Shown: positions 26,932 through 38,661, counted from the first letter of the stretch. The stretch is 64,000 nt of DNA from Pseudomonas fluorescens (GCF_902498185.1 NZ_CABVIX010000014.1:1-64000), one strand, 5' to 3'. The notes: generated by a model not told the origin, from the letters alone. Made by a program: numbers and translations.

Positions 26932-27732
26932 ATGCCTGATGTAACCCTGACCACCCTCCATGGCTTGAAGGCCAAGGGTGAAAAAATCACCATGCTGACC
27001 TGCTACGACGCGACTTTTGCCAAGGCCGCCAGCCAGGCGGGCGTGGATGTGCTGTTGGTGGGCGACTCACTGGGCATGGTCCTGCAGGGCCATGACAGCA
27101 CCCTGCCGGTCACTACAGCCGAAATGGCCTATCACACCGCCTGCGTGAAACGCGGCAACGAGGGTGCGCTGATTCTCGCCGACCTGCCGTTCATGGCCCA
27201 CGCCACCCCCGAGCAAGCGTTCGCCAACTGCGCCACGCTGATGCAGGCCGGAGCGCACATGATCAAGCTGGAAGGCGCCGCCTGGCTGGGCGAGACCATC
27301 CGCCTGCTGGCAGAACGGGGCGTGCCAGTCTGCGCGCACATGGGCCTGACGCCGCAGACGGTCAACGTGCTCGGCGGCTACAAGGTGCAAGGCCGACAGG
27401 AGGCCCAGGCACGACAGATGCGCGCCGACGCCATCGCCCTGGAGCAGGCAGGGGCAGCCATGCTGCTGCTCGAGTGCGTGCCCAGCGAGCTGGCCGCTGA
27501 AATTACCCAGGCCGTGGGTATCCCGGTGATCGGCATCGGGGCGGGCAGCGCCACCGACGGCCAGGTCCTGGTACTGCACGACATGCTTGGCCTGTCCCTT
27601 ACCGGCAGGGTGCCCAGGTTCGTCAAGAACTTCATGGTCGGCCAGCCCGACATCCAGAGTGCCCTGCGTGCCTATGTCGGCGCGGTCAAGGACGTCAGTT
27701 TTCCCGGTAGCGAACACGGATTCAGCGCATGA
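26932..27732 (+). CDS. panB: 3-methyl-2-oxobutanoate hydroxymethyltransferase
   Basis: First committed step of pantothenate synthesis: ketopantoate from 2-oxoisovalerate, an ilv pathway product, and methylene-tetrahydrofolate. The 266-residue barrel protein shows LVGDSLGMVLQGHDSTLPVT (from about 41) and GIGAGSATDGQVLVLHDMLG. The start at 26932 has AGAGGA eight bases upstream; an in-frame ATG 69 bases earlier is rejected. The 245-base gap before it contains no gene. panC follows with an ATGA overlap. Confidence 0.96.
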   Translation: MPDVTLTTLHGLKAKGEKITMLTCYDATFAKAASQAGVDVLLVGDSLGMVLQGHDSTLPVTTAEMAYHTACVKRGNEGALILADLPFMAHATPEQAFANCATLMQAGAHMIKLEGAAWLGETIRLLAERGVPVCAHMGLTPQTVNVLGGYKVQGRQEAQARQMRADAIALEQAGAAMLLLECVPSELAAEITQAVGIPVIGIGAGSATDGQVLVLHDMLGLSLTGRVPRFVKNFMVGQPDIQSALRAYVGAVKDVSFPGSEHGFSA

Positions 27733-28589
27733 ACACAGTCAAGACCGTCCGCGAACTGCGCGCCGCCGTTGCACGCGCCCGTAGCGAAGGCAAGCGCATC
27801 GGCTTCGTGCCGACCATGGGCAACTTGCACAGCGGCCACGCGGCACTGGTGACCAAGGCCTGCCAACGCGTGGATTTCGTGGTCGCCAGCATCTTCGTCA
27901 ATCCGTTGCAGTTCGGTGTCAACGAAGACCTCGCCAGTTATCCCCGCACCCTGGCGGCCGATCAGGAGCGGCTGCTGCAGGCCGGCTGCCACCTGCTGTT
28001 CGCCCCCACTGTGGACGAGATGTATCCCCATGGCATGGTCGGACAGACCCGCGTCAGCGTACCGCAACTCTCCGAAGGCCTGTGTGGCGCCAGCCGCCCT
28101 GGGCATTTCGAGGGCGTGGCAACGGTGGTGAGCAAGCTGTTCAACATGGTCCAGCCTGATCTTGCGGTATTCGGCCAGAAAGACTTCCAGCAACTGGCGG
28201 TGATCCGCGCCCTGGTGCGCGACCTGAACATGCCGATCCAGATCATTGGCGAGCCCACCGTGCGCGCCGACGATGGCCTGGCGCTGTCGTCGCGCAACGG
28301 CTACCTGAGCGCAGAGCAGCGGGCCATCGCGCCTGTGGTCTATCAGGTGCTGCGCCAGATGGGCGAGGCCATCGGCAAGGGCGAGCGCGATTACCCAGCA
28401 CTGATCGCAGCTGGCCAGCAGCAGCTGGCCGCGGCCGGACTGCGCCCGGATTACCTCGAAGTGCGCCAGGCGCTCAGCCTGCGCCCGGCCACCGCCGAAG
28501 ACCGCGACCTGGTGCTCCTGGCTGCGGCCTTCCTGGGCAGCACCCGGCTGATCGACAACCTGCACCTGGACCTTGACGCCCGCAGCTAG
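27729..28589 (+). CDS. panC: Pantothenate synthetase
   Basis: Joins pantoate to beta-alanine with ATP. The 286 residues include PTMGNLHSGH (28-37, the HIGH-like ATP site), FVNPLQF and the KDFQQLAVI and SSRNGYLS segments of the family. It overlaps panB by four bases. No panD (aspartate decarboxylase, source of beta-alanine) lies in the 127 bases before pgi. Confidence 0.96.
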   Translation: MNTVKTVRELRAAVARARSEGKRIGFVPTMGNLHSGHAALVTKACQRVDFVVASIFVNPLQFGVNEDLASYPRTLAADQERLLQAGCHLLFAPTVDEMYPHGMVGQTRVSVPQLSEGLCGASRPGHFEGVATVVSKLFNMVQPDLAVFGQKDFQQLAVIRALVRDLNMPIQIIGEPTVRADDGLALSSRNGYLSAEQRAIAPVVYQVLRQMGEAIGKGERDYPALIAAGQQQLAAAGLRPDYLEVRQALSLRPATAEDRDLVLLAAAFLGSTRLIDNLHLDLDARS

Positions 28590-28716
28590 CATTTTCTCGA
28601 TTGAACTGGCCTGAGGCCACCAGCGCCGCAGGCTGTGCCTATAATGAAAACCGGCCTGCAACCGCAGGCACTGCCAGTTGTCCAAGGCAGGTTCACGCAC
28701 CTAGGAACCCCGCGCA

Positions 28717-30381
28717 ATGGCGTATTACCGTACTCCTCATGATGTGACGGCCCTGCCCGCCTGGCAGGCGCTTCAGCAACACCGTGATGCCATGCAAGGC
28801 TTCAGCATGCGCGATGCCTTTGCTGCCAACCCCAAGCGGTTCGAGCAATTCTCCCTCAGCACCTGCGGCCTGTTTCTCGACTACTCGAAAAACCTGATCA
28901 CCGACCAGACCCGCGAGCTGCTGGTAGGCCTTGCCCACGAAGCCGGTCTGCAGGACGCCATCAAGGCCATGTTCGGCGGCGAGATCATCAATGCCTCCGA
29001 AGGGCGCCCGGTGCTGCACACCGCCCTGCGCCGGCCGGTTGGCGACAAGCTGAGTGTCAACGGCGTCAACGTGATGCCTGAAGTGCACAAGGTCCTGAAC
29101 CAGATCACCGAACTGGTCACCCGCATCCATGACGGCCTATGGCGCGGCTACAGCGAGAAGCCGATCACCGACGTGGTGAACATCGGTATCGGCGGCTCGT
29201 TCCTTGGCCCGGAGCTGGTGTCCGAGGCCTTGATGCCCTATGCCCAGCGTGGCGTGCGCTGCCACTACCTGGCGAACATCGACGGCAGCGAGTTCCACGA
29301 GCTGTCGGCCAAGCTGCGCGCCGAGACCACCCTGTTCATCGTTTCGTCGAAATCCTTCAACACCCTTGAAACCCTGAAAAACGCCATGGCCGCCCGTACC
29401 TGGTACCTGGCACAGGGCGGCTCGGAAGCCGAGCTTTACCGCCACTTCATCGCCGTGTCGAGCAACAAGACCGCGGCCGTGGCCTTTGGTATCCGTGAAG
29501 AGAACATCTTCCCGATGTGGGACTGGGTAGGCGGCCGCTATTCGCTGTGGTCGGCCATCGGCCTGCCGATCGCGCTGGCCATCGGCACCGCCAACTTCAA
29601 GGAACTGCTGTCCGGTGCCTACACCATGGACCAGCATTTCCAGACCGCCCCGTTCGAGCAGAACCTGCCGGTGCTGCTGGCATTGCTGGGCGTGTGGTAC
29701 GGCAACTTCTGGGATGCGCGAAGCCACGCGATCCTGCCGTACGACCATTACCTGCGCAACATCACCAAGCACCTGCAGCAGCTCGACATGGAGTCCAACG
29801 GCAAGAGCGTGCTGCAGGACGGCACCCCGGTGAAGCTCGATACCGGTCCGGTGATCTGGGGCGGCGTCGGCTGCAACGGCCAGCATGCGTATCACCAGTT
29901 GCTGCACCAGGGCACCCAGCTGATCCCGGCGGACTTCATCGTCCCGGTGGTGAGCTTCAACCCGGTGGCCGACCACCACCAGTGGCTCTACGCCAACTGC
30001 CTGTCGCAAAGCCAGGCGCTGATGCTCGGCAAGACCCGCGCCGAGGCCGAGAGCGAACTGCGTGAAAAAGGCATGAGCCAGGCGGACATCGACAAACTGG
30101 CACCCCACAAGGTGATCGCGGGCAACCGCCCGAGCAACACCCTGGTGGTCGAGCGCATCAGCCCGCGCCGCCTGGGCGCGCTGGTGGCGATGTACGAGCA
30201 CAAGGTCTTCGTGCAGAGCGTGATCTGGGGCATCAATGCCTTCGACCAGTGGGGCGTGGAGCTGGGCAAGGAGCTGGGCAAGGGCGTCTACCAGCGCCTC
30301 ACCGGCAGTCAGGAAGAGACGGCTGAAGATGGCTCTACCCAAGGCCTGATCAACTACTTCCGCAGTCGCCACCGCGGCTGA
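28717..30381 (+). CDS. pgi: Glucose-6-phosphate isomerase
   Basis: Interconverts glucose-6-phosphate and fructose-6-phosphate; in pseudomonads it feeds the gluconeogenic and cyclic Entner-Doudoroff routes. The 554 residues carry NIGIGGSFLGPELV, MWDWVGGRYSLWSAIG and the catalytic glutamate in DMESNGKS (about 357). An imperfect GC hairpin (CGGTCGCGGG/CCCGCGATCGG, 30401-30426) follows the stop without a T tract, leaving the termination mechanism open. Confidence 0.97.
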   Translation: MAYYRTPHDVTALPAWQALQQHRDAMQGFSMRDAFAANPKRFEQFSLSTCGLFLDYSKNLITDQTRELLVGLAHEAGLQDAIKAMFGGEIINASEGRPVLHTALRRPVGDKLSVNGVNVMPEVHKVLNQITELVTRIHDGLWRGYSEKPITDVVNIGIGGSFLGPELVSEALMPYAQRGVRCHYLANIDGSEFHELSAKLRAETTLFIVSSKSFNTLETLKNAMAARTWYLAQGGSEAELYRHFIAVSSNKTAAVAFGIREENIFPMWDWVGGRYSLWSAIGLPIALAIGTANFKELLSGAYTMDQHFQTAPFEQNLPVLLALLGVWYGNFWDARSHAILPYDHYLRNITKHLQQLDMESNGKSVLQDGTPVKLDTGPVIWGGVGCNGQHAYHQLLHQGTQLIPADFIVPVVSFNPVADHHQWLYANCLSQSQALMLGKTRAEAESELREKGMSQADIDKLAPHKVIAGNRPSNTLVVERISPRRLGALVAMYEHKVFVQSVIWGINAFDQWGVELGKELGKGVYQRLTGSQEETAEDGSTQGLINYFRSRHRG

Positions 30382-30487
30382 CCGCACCTGCCTGAAACCC
30401 CGGTCGCGGGCCCCTCCCGCGATCGGCGGCTACACTGTTCTATCGAATAGCCGTGCATCGGCGCCGACTGGAGCAGGACACCCCGCC

Positions 30488-32422
<1,935 letters not shown>

Positions 32423-32520
32423 AGCCAGGGCTGCGTCAGTCCCGGCCTCTTCGCTCGCAAGCCGGAGCGCCGAACCGCAGCTTCCACGGGTATGGCGGTG
32501 CTCCAGGCCTGTGCTGCATC

Positions 32521-32604
32521 TGTGGGAGCGGCATCAGCCGCGAAGAGGTCGATGCGGTGTCTGGCACCGGCTGCGCCGGTGTTCGCGGCTGAAGCCGCTC
32601 ACAC
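32521..32604. repeat. REPIN element, copy 2
   Basis: TGTGGGAGCGGCATCAGCCG and CGAAGAGGTCGATGCGG on the left are mirrored by TTCGCGGCTGAAGCCGCTC on the right, around the hairpin CACCGGCTGCGCCGGTG. It is in the same orientation and nearly identical to copy 1. It lies in the 363-base gap between acs and the DUF748 gene; the remaining bases of that gap show no gene or clear signal. Confidence 0.9.
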
Positions 32605-32785
32605 ACGCTCCAGCACCACACTAGGTTGAGCACGGTTCTATCCGGTGTGGCTTGCCAGCGATGGGGCCGGGACGGACTGAGCAGGTGCATGGTGGTGTAC
32701 CACGTGTCGTTTTTCATCCGGGATTCGGAACCGATTTAACCTGCCATACTCCAAGCACTCCCGCTTGTGACCGACGACGCCACAC

Positions 32786-35722
32786 ATGCCCAAAGGATTG
32801 AAACGCGCACTTGGCGCCTTGCTGGCCCTCGTGGCCCTGTACAGCCTGCTGGGTTTCCTGATCGTTCCCGGCGTCGCGCTGCGTATCGCCAACCAGCAGC
32901 TGGCCCAGTACGCGACAATGCCCGCGCACCTGCAGCGCATCGAATTCAATCCCTACAGCCTCGAGCTGACTCTCTGGGGCCTGCAGATCGGTGAACCGGG
33001 CAAGGAGCAGGTCGGCTTCGAGCGCCTCTACGCCAACCTGCAATTCGACAGTCTCTGGAGCAACGCACTGAACCTGGCTGCCGTCGAACTCGACAAGCCG
33101 CGGACCGAGCTGCTGTTCGCCAAGGATGGCAGCCTCAACCTGACCCGACTGTTCAAGCTGCCCGCCCCCGAGCCCAAGCCCGATGAGCCGCCCAGCGAGC
33201 CCTTCCCGCTGCGTATCGCGAGCATCAAGCTGAGCGAAGGCTACCTGCACTTCCAGGACCTGCGCCCAAGCGAGCCCATCGAGTTTCTCTACGACTCCAT
33301 GAACCTGGAGCTGAAGAACCTCAGCACCCTGCCCGACGACAATGCCGACATGACCCTGGTAGCCAACGGCCCCGAGGGCGGGCGCATCGACTGGAAAGGC
33401 ACCTTGAGCCTGTCGCCCATTGCCTCCGAAGGCACCCTGAAGATCACCGATGGCAAGATGAAGCTCTTGTGGCCGTATGTGCGCGATGCCGTGCCGCTGG
33501 TGCTGGAAAATGGCCTGTTGAACCTGGACACCCATTACAAGCTCAACCTCGCCAAGAACACCGAATTGCTGCTGGACAAGACCTCGCTGCGTATCGCGCC
33601 CTTTGCCATGAAGGCACCCGATGGCCGTCCGCTGGTGCGCCTCGCGAGCCTGGCGGTGAGTGAGTCGTCCATCGACCTTGCCAAGCAGCGGGTGACCGTG
33701 GGCAAGCTGCGCAGCGACAAGCTCGAGACCTGGGCTGCGCTCGAAAGCGACGGCCAGCTCGACTGGCAGAAGCTGTTCGCCAGCCAGCCAGCCAAGGCGA
33801 CCCCACAGGAGAAAGCCGAGCCCGCTGCGGCCGAGCCTTCCAAGCAGGAAAAAGCCGCCGCGCAGGCGAGCAAGCCGTGGCAGGTACTGCTCAAGGACGT
33901 GCAGCTGCGCAATTACCAGGTCCACCTGGCCGATCGCAGCCAGAAAGATCCGGTAGCCTTGGATGTCGGCCCCCTCAATGTCGACCTGCAAGGCTTCGAC
34001 AGCCTCAACCAGTCTCCCTTCACGCTGCGGCTCGATACCGGCGTGGGCAAACAGGGCAAGCTGCAGGCGTCGGGCCAGGTGAACCTGGCGCCGGTCAGCG
34101 CCCGGCTCGACGTCAACACCCATGATATCGACCTGCGCGTGGCCCAGGCCTACATCACCCCGCTCATGCGCCTGGAACTGCGCAGCGGCATGCTGGCGAG
34201 CGATCTCAAGGTCGACCTGACCAGCACCGAGCCACTGGCCTTTACCGTGGAAGGCAAGGCCCAGGTCAGCCAGCTGCACACCCTGGACACCATCAAGGAC
34301 CGGGACTTCGTCAAATGGCAGCAGCTTGACCTGGAAGGCCTGAGCTACCGCCATGGCGATGCCCTTTCGATCGCCAAGGTCGATCTGCTCCAGCCCTACG
34401 CGCGCTTCATGATCAACGAGGACCGCACTACCAATATCGACGACCTGCTGATCGCCCAGCCCGCCAATGCACCCGCCGCCAGTACGGCCAAGTCCGCCCC
34501 TGCCAGCAGCGCCAAGCCCCTGGGCGTGCGGATCGGGCAGATCAGCATAAACGACGGTTCGGCCAACTTCGCCGACTTCAGCCTCACGCCGAATTTCGCC
34601 ACGGCCGTCCAGCAGCTCAACGGCCAGATCGGCACCATCGACAATCGCCAGCCCGATCCGGCCAAGGTCGACATCAAGGGCAAGGTCGACCGTTACGCGC
34701 CTGTCACCATCAAAGGGGCCCTGAACCCCTTCGATCCGATGGCCAGTCTCGACATCGCGACCCGCTTCCGCCGCGTCGAGCTGACCACGCTCACGCCCTA
34801 CTCCGGCAAGTTCGCCGGCTACCGTATCCGCAAGGGGCGGCTTAACCTCGACCTGCATTACCTGATCACCAAAGGCCAGCTCAAGGCCGAGAACAAGGTA
34901 GTGGTCGAGCAACTGCAATTGGGCGAGAAGGTCGAAAGCCCGGATGCCGTCGACCTGCCGCTTCGCCTGGCAGTAGCCTTGCTCAAGGACACCGAGGGCA
35001 AGATCTCCATCGAACTGCCCGTGTCAGGTGACCTGAACAACCCGCAGTTCAGTGTGATGCCGATTGTCTGGCAGACCTTGCGCAACCTGGTGCTGCGCGC
35101 GGCGCAAGCGCCCTTCAAGTTCATCGGTGGGCTGGTGAGCGGTGGCGGGTCGGAGGATCTGGGCACCGTAGCCTTCGCGCCCGGCTCCAGCGACCTCAGT
35201 GTCGAAGCCCAGGGTGCCCTGGACAAGCTCGGCGCGGCGCTCAAGGAGCGCCCTGCCCTGCGCCTGGAAATCGAAGGCACCAGCGCTCAGGCCAGCGATG
35301 GTCCCCTGATCGCGCAGCAACGCCTTGAGCGTGAGTACCAGAGCACGTGGTTCAAGATCCTGCAGCGCCGTGGCGACAAAGTCCCCGCCAATGCCTCGAT
35401 GCTGCAGGTTGACGAAGAGGACAAGCCTGCGATGCTCGAAGGTATCTACCGAACGCGCCTTAAACAGCAGCCACCCGCAGAGTGGGAACAGCTCAGCCAG
35501 GATGAGCGTACCGCTCGATTGCACGATGCCGTGATCACGTCGTGGGCCCAGAACGCCGCGCTGCTGCGCCAGCTGGGCCAGGCCAGGGCCAGCAGCATCA
35601 AGGACTACCTGGTGGACAAGGGGCAGCTCACCGATGAGCGTGTGTACTTCATCGACACCCGCCTCGGGCAGGCCGAACGCGATGGGCGGATCGTGACACC
35701 AATGCATCTGGATGCGGAGTAG
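32786..35722 (+). CDS. DUF748 domain protein, large envelope protein
   Basis: A 978-residue protein with an N-terminal membrane helix (ALGALLALVALYSLLGFLIV, about 8-29) and a long extracytoplasmic part of the DUF748/AsmA-like type. That part repeats strand-rich segments such as LRNYQVHLADRS and ISINDGSANFADFSL. An Ala/Lys/Glu/Pro low-complexity spacer lies near 335-360. The end (from about 792, VAFAPGSSDLSVEAQGALDK) looks like a degenerate OmpA-type domain. AsmA-like proteins are linked to lipid transport between membranes; a similar role here is only inference. It is monocistronic, ending in a strong terminator. Confidence 0.85.
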   Translation: MPKGLKRALGALLALVALYSLLGFLIVPGVALRIANQQLAQYATMPAHLQRIEFNPYSLELTLWGLQIGEPGKEQVGFERLYANLQFDSLWSNALNLAAVELDKPRTELLFAKDGSLNLTRLFKLPAPEPKPDEPPSEPFPLRIASIKLSEGYLHFQDLRPSEPIEFLYDSMNLELKNLSTLPDDNADMTLVANGPEGGRIDWKGTLSLSPIASEGTLKITDGKMKLLWPYVRDAVPLVLENGLLNLDTHYKLNLAKNTELLLDKTSLRIAPFAMKAPDGRPLVRLASLAVSESSIDLAKQRVTVGKLRSDKLETWAALESDGQLDWQKLFASQPAKATPQEKAEPAAAEPSKQEKAAAQASKPWQVLLKDVQLRNYQVHLADRSQKDPVALDVGPLNVDLQGFDSLNQSPFTLRLDTGVGKQGKLQASGQVNLAPVSARLDVNTHDIDLRVAQAYITPLMRLELRSGMLASDLKVDLTSTEPLAFTVEGKAQVSQLHTLDTIKDRDFVKWQQLDLEGLSYRHGDALSIAKVDLLQPYARFMINEDRTTNIDDLLIAQPANAPAASTAKSAPASSAKPLGVRIGQISINDGSANFADFSLTPNFATAVQQLNGQIGTIDNRQPDPAKVDIKGKVDRYAPVTIKGALNPFDPMASLDIATRFRRVELTTLTPYSGKFAGYRIRKGRLNLDLHYLITKGQLKAENKVVVEQLQLGEKVESPDAVDLPLRLAVALLKDTEGKISIELPVSGDLNNPQFSVMPIVWQTLRNLVLRAAQAPFKFIGGLVSGGGSEDLGTVAFAPGSSDLSVEAQGALDKLGAALKERPALRLEIEGTSAQASDGPLIAQQRLEREYQSTWFKILQRRGDKVPANASMLQVDEEDKPAMLEGIYRTRLKQQPPAEWEQLSQDERTARLHDAVITSWAQNAALLRQLGQARASSIKDYLVDKGQLTDERVYFIDTRLGQAERDGRIVTPMHLDAE

Positions 35723-35745
35723 CACGTCCCGGCAAAACCCGCCCC

Positions 35746-35777
35746 AAAAAAAACCCCAGCGAGTGCTGGGGTTTTTT
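35746..35777. terminator. Bidirectional terminator between the DUF748 and BON genes
   Basis: ACCCCAGC, a GAGT loop and GCTGGGGT form an 8-bp stem (35753-35772), with a run of A residues before it and TTTTTT after it. It can serve the plus-strand DUF748 gene and the convergent minus-strand BON gene. Confidence 0.93.
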
Positions 35778-35839
35778 CATGTAGGCGACCAAGTCCTTTT
35801 GGTCTTCGCATGAACCGATGGATCAAGCGAGGGAAAAAC

Positions 35840-36193
35840 TTACTCGGCTTTCAGGCCACCAGCCGAAACATCACGAACGCCTTTGATCTTCTTGGTGATG
35901 GCAACGGCCATGTCTTTCTGCGATTCGGTCACGGCTACATCGGAAGACAGGGAGACAACACCTTTGTTGGTTTCAACCTTGATGTCGCTACCTGGGATGC
36001 CCTTCTCGGTCAGCAAGTCCGCCTTGACCTTGGTGGTGATCCAGGTGTCGCTGGTTTCTTCCTTGGCCTTGGTCATCTCACCCGCGGCGAGCACCATTGG
36101 CGCCTGAGTGGTCGACTGGGCGGCGAACGCAGCGTTGGCCATGGTCAGGGTCAGGGCGGTAGCAGTAGCAGCAGCAATGGCGAACTTCTTCAT
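35840..36193 (-). CDS. Secreted BON-domain protein
   Basis: A 117-residue protein with a cleavable signal peptide (MKKFAIAAATATALTLTMA up to AFAA) and one BON domain (about 45-117: DTWITTKVKADLLTEKG, then IKVETNKGVVSLSSDV). It resembles a half-length OsmY; BON proteins are periplasmic and often osmotic-stress or stationary-phase induced. The ATG at 36193 has AGGAGT upstream; an upstream ATG at 36259 would hide the signal peptide. A TGCA-rich stretch lies upstream in its promoter region. Confidence 0.9.
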   Translation of the reverse strand: MKKFAIAAATATALTLTMANAAFAAQSTTQAPMVLAAGEMTKAKEETSDTWITTKVKADLLTEKGIPGSDIKVETNKGVVSLSSDVAVTESQKDMAVAITKKIKGVRDVSAGGLKAE

Positions 36194-36410
36194 ACGAGAC
36201 ACTCCTGTTTTTCGAAAGGTCTGCGCCGAAAGTCCTGGCGGCAGATGTGCAAGTATCATTGCAGGGCCCGTGCCAGGTCTTTCAAAAAGAATAAAACCTT
36301 ATAAAACAATGTGTTAGCGTTTCATGGCTTTGCGCTACTTCGTGCATATTGCAAGCAACCGCATAATCCTGCATGCAAGATGCAAGTACGCAAAAAGTTG
36401 CATCCGGGCA

Positions 36411-36440
36411 TAAAAAAAAGGACTCCGAAGAGTCCTTTTT
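36411..36440 (-). terminator. Intrinsic terminator of pnp
   Basis: AAGGACTC, a CGAA tetraloop and GAGTCCTT form the stem, flanked by eight A on one side and TTTTT on the other. On the minus strand the long T tract follows the stem 20-odd bases after the pnp stop. It ends the rimP-nusA-infB-rbfA-truB-rpsO-pnp transcripts. Confidence 0.93.
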
Positions 36441-36458
36441 CAGTACCGCCAGGGCGTC

Positions 36459-38564
36459 TTAGACGCCAGAAGCCTTGGCCGCTGCTACATCCTTGATCGA
36501 GAGCTTGATACGGCCGCGGTTGTCCACGTCCAGTACCAGCACTTCAACTTCCTGGCCTTCCTTCAGGATGTCGGTGACCTTCTCGACACGCGCATCGCTG
36601 AGCATGGAGATGTGCACCAGGCCGTCCTTGCCCGGCAGGATGTTGACGAACGCGCCGAAGTCGACGATACGCTCGACCTTGCCGACGTAGATCTTGCCGA
36701 TCTCGGCTTCTGCGGTGATGCCCAGGACGCGCTGGCGTGCCGCCTCGGCCGCTTCCTTGGTTTCGCCGAAGATCTTGATCGAGCCGTCGTCTTCGATGTC
36801 GATCGAAGCCTTGGTCTCTTCGCAGATGGCGCGAATGGTGGCGCCGCCCTTGCCGATGACGTCACGGATCTTGTCGGTGTCGATCTTCATCGCGATCATG
36901 GTTGGCGCGTTTGCCGACAGCTCGGTGCGCGACTGGCCAATGATCTGGTTCATCTGGCCGAGGATGTTCAGGCGCGCTTCCAGGGCCTGGCCCAGGGCGA
37001 TTTCCATGATCTCTTCGGTGATGCCGTTGATCTTGATGTCCATCTGCAGCGCGGTGACGCCCTTGGCGGTACCGGCTACCTTGAAGTCCATGTCGCCCAG
37101 GTGGTCTTCGTCACCCAGGATGTCGGTCAGAATCGCGAACTTCTCGCCTTCCTTGACCAGGCCCATGGCGATACCGGCAACGGGTGCCTTCATCGGTACA
37201 CCGGCGTCCATCAGTGCCAGGGAAGCACCGCAGACCGAAGCCATGGAGCTCGAACCGTTGGACTCGGTGATTTCCGATACCACACGGATGGTGTACGGGA
37301 ACACGTCGGCGGCAGGCAGCATGGCCTGGACCGAACGGCGGGCCAGACGGCCGTGGCCGATTTCGCGGCGACCAGCACCACCCATGCGACCACATTCGCC
37401 CACCGAGAACGGCGGGAAGTTGTAGTGCAGCATGAAGGGGTCTTTCTTCTCGCCTTCGAGGGTGTCCAGCAGCTGCGCGTCACGGGCAGTACCCAGGGTG
37501 GCAACGACCAGTGCCTGGGTTTCGCCACGGGTGAACAGCGCGGAACCGTGGGTTTTTGGCAGGACACCGACTTCGATGTTCAGCGGACGCACGGTCTTGG
37601 TGTCGCGGCCGTCGATACGAGGCTTGCCGTTGACGATGTTCTCGCGAACGGTGCGGTATTCGATCTCACCGAAGATCTCTTTGACTTCGGCAGAGGTCGG
37701 CTGACCTTCTTCGCCGGAGAACTTGGCGATCACCTGCTCACGCAGCTCACCCAGACGGGCGTAGCGGTCAGCCTTGACGGTGATGGTGTAGGCGTCGGAA
37801 ACCGCGGCACCGAATTCGCCACGGATGGCGCTCAGCAGCGGGGTGTTCTCGGCCTTGGCAGTCCAGTCCCAGGTAGGCTTGGCAGCTTCGGCAGCCAGCT
37901 CTTTGACAGCCTTGATGACAGCCTGGAATTCGTCGTGGGCGAACAGCACGGCGCCCAGCATCTGGTCTTCGGTCAGCTCTTTGGCTTCCGATTCAACCAT
38001 CAGCACGGCGTCGGAGGTACCGGCAACGACCATGTCCAGGCTCGAGGCAGCCAGTTGCTCGTAGGTCGGGTTCAGCAGGTAGCCGGTGCTTTCATGGAAA
38101 GCGACACGGGCGGCGCCGATCGGGCCTTCGAACGGAATGCCGGAGATAGCCAGGGCAGCCGAGGTACCGATCATCGCAGCGATGTCCGGATCGGTCTTCT
38201 TGCTGGTGGAAACCACGGTGCAGACGACCTGCACTTCGTTCATGAACCCTTCTGGGAACAGCGGGCGGATCGGACGGTCGATCAGGCGCGAAGTCAGGGT
38301 TTCTTTCTCGGAAGGACGGCCTTCACGCTTGAAGAAACCACCTGGGATCTTGCCAGCGGCGTAGGTCTTTTCCTGGTAGTGAACGGACAGCGGGAAGAAG
38401 CCCTTGCCCGGATCCGCCTGCTTGGCACCGACCACGGTCACCAGCACGGTGACATCGTTATCGACGGTGACCAGCACTGCGCCGGACGCTTGACGAGCGA
38501 TACGGCCCGTCTCGAGAGTTACGGTCGACTGACCGAACTGAAATTGTTTGATTACCGGGTTCAC
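36459..38564 (-). CDS. pnp: Polyribonucleotide nucleotidyltransferase (PNPase)
   Basis: Phosphorolytic 3'-5' exoribonuclease and degradosome component. The 701 residues comprise two RNase PH domains separated by an all-helical part, then KH (MIAMKIDTDKIRDVIGKGGA) and S1 (KIYVGKVERIVDFGAFVNIL) domains. The start is GTG at 38564 (MNPVIKQFQFG) with AAAAGGTAGG before it. The 250-base leader from rpsO contains a long hairpin like the RNase III site through which E. coli pnp autoregulates. Confidence 0.97.
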   Translation of the reverse strand: MNPVIKQFQFGQSTVTLETGRIARQASGAVLVTVDNDVTVLVTVVGAKQADPGKGFFPLSVHYQEKTYAAGKIPGGFFKREGRPSEKETLTSRLIDRPIRPLFPEGFMNEVQVVCTVVSTSKKTDPDIAAMIGTSAALAISGIPFEGPIGAARVAFHESTGYLLNPTYEQLAASSLDMVVAGTSDAVLMVESEAKELTEDQMLGAVLFAHDEFQAVIKAVKELAAEAAKPTWDWTAKAENTPLLSAIRGEFGAAVSDAYTITVKADRYARLGELREQVIAKFSGEEGQPTSAEVKEIFGEIEYRTVRENIVNGKPRIDGRDTKTVRPLNIEVGVLPKTHGSALFTRGETQALVVATLGTARDAQLLDTLEGEKKDPFMLHYNFPPFSVGECGRMGGAGRREIGHGRLARRSVQAMLPAADVFPYTIRVVSEITESNGSSSMASVCGASLALMDAGVPMKAPVAGIAMGLVKEGEKFAILTDILGDEDHLGDMDFKVAGTAKGVTALQMDIKINGITEEIMEIALGQALEARLNILGQMNQIIGQSRTELSANAPTMIAMKIDTDKIRDVIGKGGATIRAICEETKASIDIEDDGSIKIFGETKEAAEAARQRVLGITAEAEIGKIYVGKVERIVDFGAFVNILPGKDGLVHISMLSDARVEKVTDILKEGQEVEVLVLDVDNRGRIKLSIKDVAAAKASGV

Positions 38565-38661
38565 GGTTTCCTACCTTTTCAATGGCTCTGTGGGGAACTG
38601 GTTCTTGCGAATTCTTGGGCAGAACGGGGATTCGGCCCCATTGACCGTCCAGATAAAACTA

